A DNA stretch of 9,291 bases from CAZMLC01 sp964567125. Its GTDB lineage: Bacteria > Verrucomicrobiota > Kiritimatiellia > RFP12 > UBA1067. The notes beneath the pieces were generated by a model. It saw only the letters and a list, made by a program, of their open reading frames with translations. It was not told where the DNA came from and did no database searches. Below are positions 1 through 5,201 of this stretch, one piece after another (positions within the stretch are counted from its first letter, which is position 1; each line of letters opens with the position of its first letter). Position numbers and translations under genes: made by a program. Location: NCBI GenBank assembly GCA_964567125.1, contig CAZMLC010000092.1, forward strand, positions 1 through 9,291. Direction: 5' to 3'.

Positions 1-473
1 TCTTCAACCGTGACTTCGACCTCTTTGTTCTGGTAGCCCGGCGCGGAGAGCGCGAGACGATGCGTGCCCGGCGGCAGTGTCGAGACGAGTAGCGGCGTAC
101 GGCCAAGCGATGCGCTGTTCAGCGAGACTTCGCTGTCAGGGGGCGTTGAGGTGATCAGCACCAGTCCTGTCAGGGGTTCCAGTTTCAAGGTCAAGGCGCG
201 CGGCACGCCTTTTTCGAGCTGAACCGACTCCAGCAGCGTCCGATAACCGGCTTTTTCGCACTGGACGAGATGATAGCCTGGTTTCAGGTCTGTCAGCGAG
301 AGGGGCGTTTCACCGCGCTTGACATGATCGATCAGCACCTGTGCCCCTTCCGGTTCGGTCGTAAGTTTGAACTGCGTTTCAGGTTGCGCGTCTGCGCTGT
401 AGAGCGCCAGCGGCGCGAGGGCTGCGATGCAGCCCGAGATAACGACGGATAAAAGAGAGATTCGAGCATTCAT
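1..473 (-). CDS. Exported PEGA-repeat protein, 3' end cut by window edge
   Basis: The reading frame opens at ATG 473-471 and stays open to base 1, giving 157 visible residues; the C-terminus lies outside the window. Residues 1-29 form a signal sequence: Arg4, then a long hydrophobic stretch. Ile-Ser-Gly-Cys at residues 12-15 fits a lipobox, and Ala-Asp-Ala at 27-29 fits signal peptidase I, so a lipoprotein or a soluble periplasmic protein are both possible. Two PEGA-like repeats follow, at about 36-100 and 104-157. Each shows the family pattern: a Pro-x-(Gly/Ser)-(Ala/Glu)-x-Val turn, a (Gly)-x-Thr-Pro-Leu segment, a Pro-Gly-x-His turn and a final Gly-Tyr. PEGA domains are small beta-sandwich surface or periplasmic modules, often found beside FHA or Ser/Thr kinase proteins. 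The start lies 9 bases after the FHA gene stop and no strong ribosome binding site is visible, so translational coupling is likely. The specific role is unknown. Confidence 0.85.
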   Translation of the reverse strand, partial: MNARISLLSVVISGCIAALAPLALYSADAQPETQFKLTTEPEGAQVLIDHVKRGETPLSLTDLKPGYHLVQCEKAGYRTLLESVQLEKGVPRALTLKLEPLTGLVLITSTPPDSEVSLNSASLGRTPLLVSTLPPGTHRLALSAPGYQNKEVEVTVE

Positions 474-482
474 ACGTAGAGC

Positions 483-1784
483 TTATTTGCCTTTTTTCAA
501 GCGGTTTTCGACATCGACCAATTTGCGCGACGCCGTGACATTGCGTTCGTCGGCGCGGTCAGGAATCATTTCGCGCAGAATCTTCAGTTCGCGCGCTGCC
601 GTGGCCCAGTCGGAGAGGTTGATGGCGCGGTCCGCGCGGAAACTCTGTTCACCATAGCGCGTTTCCAGTTCTTTGCTGGAAACGTCAAAGCCATCGAGCA
701 GGTCCGCGTAAAAGTCCGGTTTCGGATTGATGGTGTCGAGGTAGAAAATCGCTTCGCGATAGGCTTGAATCGCCTCGAAGGTGTTGCCGTATTTGACGTC
801 GCGTTCGGCGAATTTCTTCTTAGCGAATTCGAGTTGGTTCTGCGCCAGCTCGGTCAGCTTTTCAGCGGAGAACTGGATGGCCCAGATGCCTAGCTCGTTT
901 TTGCTGAAGGTTTCAAGCCGTTCGCGCAGGACCTTGAAATCCTCCGGCTCGGTCCGATTGGTTATGCGGCAGGTATGCGCCTTACGGCCGACAGCGGCGG
1001 TCAAGGTCAGCTCGTTGAGAATGTTCGGCGATGCGGCAAAGCCGGCATAGCTCTTTTCGAGGCCGAAGAACCCACTCTTTTCGATTTCTCCGGCGAGTTC
1101 ACCGAGCAGCGCGGGGTCGACCTTCTTCTCCTTACGGATGTGGCGGTTTTTGCCGGAAAGGTCGTCGATCTTGACCGCCAGCATGCCGTTGGCGGAGAGG
1201 GTGAGTTCATAGCGGAAGACATTCTCCGCAGTGGCTTCAACCTTCTCGTAGTAAATCATCGGCGTGCGGTCGTCGGTTGCAACCGCTTTGGCGACCACGG
1301 TCTTTTTCGTTGTGGCGGAACCGGGGTCGAGAATGAGGGTCGCACCGATCACGAGGATGAGAATCGCACCCGCGGACCAGATGATCGGGCGGATCAGATT
1401 TTTCTTCTGCGGTTCTTCGGTTTCCGACGTGTTTTCAAAACCGAGGTCGATGACGGGAGCTGCTGTTTCCGCATGGACCGGAGCCGCTTCCGCGACTTCA
1501 ATGACAAACGAGGATTCGCCTACGGAGACGCGGTCGCCTGCCGAGAGCGGCAGCGAGGTGATCTCGCGTCCGTTGACAAACGTGGCGTTCGCGCTGTCGA
1601 GATCCGTGATCCAAAGCGTTGAGCCGCGCAGCTCCAAGCGGCAGTGATTGCGCGAGAGTTGGACATCAGCAAGCGTGATGTCGTTTTGTGACGAACGGCC
1701 CAGTTCCATGACCGAACCGTTAAAAGGAATGCGTTCGCCTGCACGTATGCCCGTGTCGAAGTATAATACAAATGAAGTGCTCAT
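483..1784 (-). CDS. FHA-domain single-pass membrane protein with extracytoplasmic helical tail
   Basis: This 433-residue protein starts with an FHA domain at about residues 5-97. The phosphothreonine-pocket motifs are intact: Gly29-Arg30, Ser44-Arg45-x-His47 and Asn71-Gly72, so it should bind phosphothreonine on a partner protein. A Pro/Glu-rich linker leads to one hydrophobic membrane segment at about 132-152. Residues about 176-298 look like a small alpha/beta domain (a strand with Ser-Ala-Asn-Gly, a helix ending in Ser-Gly-Phe-Phe, then further strands). This resembles small uncharacterised domains of the DUF6438 type, which is an impression and not a search result. Residues 305-433 are helical and charged, with TPR-like spacing. 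The likely topology is FHA in the cytoplasm and the rest outside. The start is 2 bases after the stop of the TadC-like gene with no good ribosome binding site, which suggests coupled translation. It may link kinase signalling to the secretion machine; no kinase lies in the window. Confidence 0.88.
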   Translation of the reverse strand: MSTSFVLYFDTGIRAGERIPFNGSVMELGRSSQNDITLADVQLSRNHCRLELRGSTLWITDLDSANATFVNGREITSLPLSAGDRVSVGESSFVIEVAEAAPVHAETAAPVIDLGFENTSETEEPQKKNLIRPIIWSAGAILILVIGATLILDPGSATTKKTVVAKAVATDDRTPMIYYEKVEATAENVFRYELTLSANGMLAVKIDDLSGKNRHIRKEKKVDPALLGELAGEIEKSGFFGLEKSYAGFAASPNILNELTLTAAVGRKAHTCRITNRTEPEDFKVLRERLETFSKNELGIWAIQFSAEKLTELAQNQLEFAKKKFAERDVKYGNTFEAIQAYREAIFYLDTINPKPDFYADLLDGFDVSSKELETRYGEQSFRADRAINLSDWATAARELKILREMIPDRADERNVTASRKLVDVENRLKKGK

Positions 1785-1786
1785 AA

Positions 1787-2719
1787 TTAAAAGAGTTGTC
1801 CCATGGTTTCACGCAAAATCGGAGTCAGAAGGATAACGAACACAGCGGGGAAGATAAAGAGCATCAGCGGTCCGAGCATTTTAACCGGCGCTTCGTTGGC
1901 CAGCTTTTCCGCACGGTCAAAGCGCCGTGACCGCATCTGGTCAGACTGGATGCGCAGAATCGAGCCGATGCTGACACCCAGTTCGTCCGCCTGAATCAGC
2001 GCGTTGGCGACAGAACGCAGATCCGCGAGATCCACGCGCGTCGCTAAGTTGCGCAGCGCGATGCGGCGGGGAATGCCGACTTGGATTTCACGCGTCATGC
2101 GGATCAGCTCTTCGTTGAGCGCGTCGAGTTTGCGGCGTTCACAGTTGCGCTGCAGGGCGCTCATGAAGTCCATGCCGGCTTCGACGGAGAGCGTCAGGAG
2201 GTCGAGGACAAAGGGCAGGGCGCGCTGGATGCAGAGGTGGCGTTGTTTCAACACCCGGTTCAGCCAGGTCAGCGGGAAGACATAGCAGAGCGCGGCTCCG
2301 AGGATGAAGAGCAGCAGCAGGTTTTCATCGAAGACGGAACCGGGCAGGGCGCGCGAAAGAAGTTGGAGCACGCCGAGCCACGTCAGGCCGCCCACTACCG
2401 GGAGCAGCAGTTTGAGAGCCACGAATTCGCGACCGTTCAAGAGTCCTTCGAAGCCTGCGGCAATCAATTTGCGATCCGCAACTTCACGCGCCTTGGCAAA
2501 CGAAGGCGTATCCGCAAGCGCTTCAATGTTCGGTACAAACGGCAGCAGGAGACGGAAGACCAGCGGCAGTTTGCGCTCCTGCTGACGACCATCCGCCAGC
2601 GTGACATAGGTGATCTGACGGGCAATATTGAGGCAATACCAGGCCAAACCAGCAACGCTTGCAGCCCACAAAAGCACCGCAAGCCATTTGATCGGATCTG
2701 ATGCGAAAAGCGCGTACAT
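1787..2719 (-). CDS. tadC: TadC-like type II secretion system F-domain protein
   Basis: This 310-residue inner-membrane protein matches TadC of the Tad (tight adherence) type IV pilus / type II secretion family. TadC with TadB forms the platform on which the ATPase TadA assembles pilin. Hydrophobic segments are at about 12-30, 101-121, 133-153 and 281-301. The T2SF domain covers about 167-298. It carries TadC hallmarks: Ala-Asp-Glu-Leu-Gly-x-Ser-Ile-Gly at 244-252, a Gln-Ser-Asp-x-Met-Arg segment at 258-263, and Ala-Pro-Val-Lys-Met-Leu followed by a Phe-Ile-Phe-Pro-Ala membrane segment. The length is normal for the family. The ATG at 2719-2717 is the only usable start, because the upstream in-frame codons have no ATG, GTG or TTG before a TGA. 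It is the first gene of the operon, which is unusual: TadA and TadB normally sit just upstream, but here a divergent operon does. They may be encoded elsewhere. The symbol is by family resemblance. Confidence 0.9.
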   Translation of the reverse strand: MYALFASDPIKWLAVLLWAASVAGLAWYCLNIARQITYVTLADGRQQERKLPLVFRLLLPFVPNIEALADTPSFAKAREVADRKLIAAGFEGLLNGREFVALKLLLPVVGGLTWLGVLQLLSRALPGSVFDENLLLLFILGAALCYVFPLTWLNRVLKQRHLCIQRALPFVLDLLTLSVEAGMDFMSALQRNCERRKLDALNEELIRMTREIQVGIPRRIALRNLATRVDLADLRSVANALIQADELGVSIGSILRIQSDQMRSRRFDRAEKLANEAPVKMLGPLMLFIFPAVFVILLTPILRETMGQLF

Positions 2720-2761
2720 AGCGAACCCGTTACTGAAGGTTGATAATCAAAACGTAAAGAA

Positions 2762-2790
2762 AGTTTAATGGGTTTAGGGGGACTTATCAA
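2762..2790 (-). promoter_or_regulatory. Candidate sigma70-type promoter for the tadC-FHA-PEGA operon
   Basis: On the minus strand, TTGATA (2790-2785; five of six matches to the -35 consensus) is followed after 17 bases by TAAACT (2767-2762; four of six matches to the -10 consensus). This would start transcription near 2755 and leave a leader of about 36 bases before the tadC-like ATG. It is a consensus match by eye only, and PVC promoters are poorly characterised. Confidence 0.35.
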
Positions 2791-2858
2791 GCCGCAAATC
2801 AGATGGCGAATAATGAATTTGTTTTGGTTTATTCTTGTCTCGGTATCATATTCTATGG

Positions 2859-2886
2859 TTTACTTAAAAAAATACAGTCGTATGAT
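2859..2886 (+). promoter_or_regulatory. Candidate sigma70-type promoter for the exported-protein operon
   Basis: TTTACT at 2859-2864 (four of six matches to -35) and TATGAT at 2881-2886 (five of six matches to -10) are separated by 16 bases, predicting a transcription start near 2893. The -10 box overlaps one of the ATGATA repeats, so a regulator bound there could block RNA polymerase. This is an eye match only. Confidence 0.3.
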
Positions 2887-2948
2887 AAGCGCATGATATA
2901 ACGTCGAGGCTTGAGGCGTGAATGGACTCTGGAAACAGATAACCAAAT

Positions 2949-2954
2949 GGAGAG
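2949..2954 (+). promoter_or_regulatory. Ribosome binding site deciding the start at 2960
   Basis: GGAGAG sits 5 bases before the ATG at 2960. This favours that ATG over the in-frame GTG at 2918, which has no comparable site and would place 14 polar residues in front of an otherwise normal signal peptide. Confidence 0.75.
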
Positions 2955-2959
2955 ACTTC

Positions 2960-5188
2960 ATGAAAAACGTACTAGCGATCGCGATGGTATGCGGCATCTG
3001 CTGCATGCGCGCTGCAGCAGAGACCAACCTGCTGGTGTTTTCCTATTCGACGAGTCGTGCGGCGAATGAGGCCTATCCGGATATAGGGCGGCGCCTTAAC
3101 GATGGCGCATGGAAGGTCGGCGATATTGTCCGTTTCGACGATACGGTTGCAGTGTCGCTCGACCTGTGTGTCCCGACCGCGCTTGAACAGGTGAGCGTGC
3201 GCACCGGGAGCGGAGTCAGCAGCCGGACCGCCGCGGTGACGGTCGAGGGCAGTGTGGATGGCGCAACCTGGTTCGGCTTCGGCGCGTTACAGGCTGGAGA
3301 CAATGATGTTTTTTTCGGAACGATCGTCTGTAGCCGCGTCCGCTATCTGCGCGTAACTTGTCAGAAAGACGCGGCGTTCGCCTATCAGGATCTGAAGGAA
3401 GTGGTTGTGACGGGACGGCAGGCGATCACGCAGGGACTCATGACCTTCAGCTATGTACCATCGCAAGGAGCGAATCCATTCCGGACGGATAGCATCACGA
3501 CTCCCAAATTGTGCGATAACGTGTATACATCCGCCGTGAACGGGACTGTACAGTATGGCCCAAGTTCTACAGACGATATCGCCGCGCATCCCGACGATCC
3601 GCTGTATGTGGTGGCAACCAATCTTGCGCTCGTGGTCGATTTCGGTGGCGGGACGACGACCGTTGAACGGCTCACGTGCGTGAGTCTATTCGCCCATGCT
3701 TCGAACAACAATGGCTCATGGGGTACGGACGGTATCGTGGTCAGCAACAGCGTGGATGGCATCGCATGGCAATTTATCGCTGTCCAGACAAACTTCACGG
3801 TTCTTCCCGGCGATCAATATGGCACGATTAAACGTTTTGATGTCCTGCTGCCCTATAGCACATCGCGCTACTTGACCGTGGTTGCCCAAAAACAGGCGAA
3901 GGCCTCGATTTTGCGGCAACTCTTAACCGAGCTTCGCGTAACCGCTGCAACGCTTTCATCGTCGTATCAGGTTGGCGCGGCCATTCCCTATACCTATACG
4001 GTGGATAAATCGACGTCGAACACACATGAAAGCCCTTATGCGCCAAAATTGACCGATTTGTGTTATGACCACAATACGCGGAATGCGTTGCGCTTTTATG
4101 AGGAATTAGTCACTGTGACCGCCGATTTAAACTATCCGCAATACATCCATTCTGGCTTTGCGTATACGTGGGGCAGTCCGACGAAATATGGAAGCTCTGC
4201 GGATTATTACGGCACGCAACGGGTTGATTGTTACGGCAGCCTCGATGGAACCACCTGGACGTTCTTCGGTTCGTTGAATGGAAAGAACGCTGCCACGTTT
4301 GCCGAATTGCCGTATTATCGCTATGTGAAGGCGACATTTGTGCGTGCGGATTCGACTGAAAACATGGAGGTGTCGTCGCAGATTATCGGTGAATTGGCGT
4401 TTTACGGCTTGCCCCGCCAGTCGATTGGATCGCTTATCGAAGTTCCGGGCGCGATCCCGTTCGCCGGATTTGAGACAACGCCGTCTTTAAGTGAGGCGAC
4501 CTTGATCCAAGGCGGCAGTACGAATGGATGGACCTTCACTGCGCTGGATGCCAGCAACTATGCTGGCATCCAGATTAACGGCAGTTCAGTTTCGACAAAC
4601 ATCATTTCCTTTGCGAAGTTCGTTGCGCCGGAGGGCGTGCAGACAGCTGTGATGCGGGGCAAGAATGTCTACATGGAGACCCTGATTACCGTGCCTCAGA
4701 ATGGCCATTATCTATTGAAAATGCAAGCAAGCAGTCTTGTTTACGGTACGGCCAATGAGCAGAGTGGCTACAATTTCACGGTCAGCGTCGATGCCGAGAA
4801 CAAGGGGCTTGTCGATGTCCTGACGCTGCCATATGCGTCCCAGACCGTCTATCTGGGAGGCCTTGAGGCCGGTACGCATACGCTGCGCTTCAGCGCGGTC
4901 AATTCGCGCAACAGTCCGGCCGGCACGCTGATCGATGATCTCACGCTTTTCCGCATCCCTGAACTTTCCGAGATCGCTGGGACCGCTGTACGCAAATCGC
5001 AGAGCCTGATCATGTCGAGTACAGAGCCAGTCGTGCTCAACTATATCGGCAAGTATTACATCCGCAACCTGGTTGTGGATGGACAGAACTTACAGCACAG
5101 CGTCTATTCCGCGGATACAACGCCTTCGTTGTTCAGCGGGTATGGCTCGCTCCGTTTTGAGGATGGTTTAAGCGTCTTGATTAGGTAA
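2960..5188 (+). CDS. Secreted protein with three discoidin (F5/8 type C)-like modules
   Basis: The chosen start gives 742 residues, beginning with a Sec signal peptide (Lys2, hydrophobic 4-16, Ala-Ala-Ala at 18-20 before Glu21). Three related modules follow at about 24-154, 161-330 and 340-484. Each has the F5/8C-type signature: Ser-(Val/Leu)-Asp-Gly-x-x-Trp (at 98-104, 264-270 and 427-433), then an Arg-Tyr-(Leu/Val) strand and a closing strand with (Lys/Thr/Gly)-Glu-(Val/Leu) near the module end. Residues about 494-665 look like another galactose-binding-type beta-sandwich. The last 50 residues form a compact beta module with Val-Asp-Gly near 705-707 and Gly-Tyr-Gly-Ser-Leu at 727-731. F5/8C folds usually bind glycans, so a role in surface or polysaccharide binding is inferred. 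No catalytic domain was recognised. It is the first gene of the operon, 13 bases before the oxidoreductase gene. Its base composition looks less GC-rich than its neighbour, especially around 4000-4400. The module assignment is by pattern, not by search. Confidence 0.8.
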   Translation: MKNVLAIAMVCGICCMRAAAETNLLVFSYSTSRAANEAYPDIGRRLNDGAWKVGDIVRFDDTVAVSLDLCVPTALEQVSVRTGSGVSSRTAAVTVEGSVDGATWFGFGALQAGDNDVFFGTIVCSRVRYLRVTCQKDAAFAYQDLKEVVVTGRQAITQGLMTFSYVPSQGANPFRTDSITTPKLCDNVYTSAVNGTVQYGPSSTDDIAAHPDDPLYVVATNLALVVDFGGGTTTVERLTCVSLFAHASNNNGSWGTDGIVVSNSVDGIAWQFIAVQTNFTVLPGDQYGTIKRFDVLLPYSTSRYLTVVAQKQAKASILRQLLTELRVTAATLSSSYQVGAAIPYTYTVDKSTSNTHESPYAPKLTDLCYDHNTRNALRFYEELVTVTADLNYPQYIHSGFAYTWGSPTKYGSSADYYGTQRVDCYGSLDGTTWTFFGSLNGKNAATFAELPYYRYVKATFVRADSTENMEVSSQIIGELAFYGLPRQSIGSLIEVPGAIPFAGFETTPSLSEATLIQGGSTNGWTFTALDASNYAGIQINGSSVSTNIISFAKFVAPEGVQTAVMRGKNVYMETLITVPQNGHYLLKMQASSLVYGTANEQSGYNFTVSVDAENKGLVDVLTLPYASQTVYLGGLEAGTHTLRFSAVNSRNSPAGTLIDDLTLFRIPELSEIAGTAVRKSQSLIMSSTEPVVLNYIGKYYIRNLVVDGQNLQHSVYSADTTPSLFSGYGSLRFEDGLSVLIR
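4544..4573. repeat. Perfect 13-bp inverted repeat with 4-base loop inside a coding region
   Basis: CTGGATGCCAGCA (4544-4556) and TGCTGGCATCCAG (4561-4573) are exact reverse complements around the loop ACTA at 4557-4560. The structure falls within codons for about residues 529-538 of the discoidin-like protein. No T-run follows on either side as expected of an intrinsic terminator, and no second full copy was seen in the window. Confidence 0.9.
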
Positions 5189-5190
5189 AA

Positions 5191-5196
5191 AGAGGA
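5191..5196 (+). promoter_or_regulatory. Ribosome binding site of the oxidoreductase gene
   Basis: AGAGGA lies 5 bases before the ATG at 5202, inside the 13-base gap after the upstream stop. It fixes the start just ahead of the signal peptide. Confidence 0.75.
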
Positions 5197-5201
5197 ATTC
5201 A

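Larger units (their letters stand above)
2720..2959. promoter_or_regulatory. AT-rich divergent intergenic region
   Basis: This spacer separates the leftward tadC-like operon from the rightward operon of exported proteins. It is visibly richer in A and T than both flanks. No credible coding frame fills it. It contains one candidate promoter per direction (listed separately), a short palindrome TTGATAATCAA at 2740-2750 in the presumed leader of the leftward operon, and ATGATA-type repeats. The rightward leader is expected to run from about 2893 to 2959 and ends in a Shine-Dalgarno sequence. Confidence 0.6.

Noticed and set aside
975..1622. Plus-strand open frame of 215 codons opposite the FHA gene
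   Set aside because: It is an antisense shadow: Arg/Asp/Gly-rich with no domain pattern, while the opposite strand encodes clear FHA motifs.
2464..2790. Minus-strand open frame of 108 codons overlapping the start of the tadC-like gene
   Set aside because: It is out of frame with the well-recognised TadC-like protein, has Ser/Arg-rich shadow composition and matches no family I know.
2918..2959. GTG start at 2918 adding 14 residues to the discoidin-like protein
   Set aside because: It lacks a Shine-Dalgarno sequence and would put a polar, Trp-containing stretch in front of a normal signal peptide; the ATG at 2960 has GGAGAG 5 bases upstream.
4544..4573. Reading the hairpin as an intrinsic transcription terminator
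   Set aside because: No run of T follows in either direction and it lies inside an intact reading frame upstream of co-transcribed genes.
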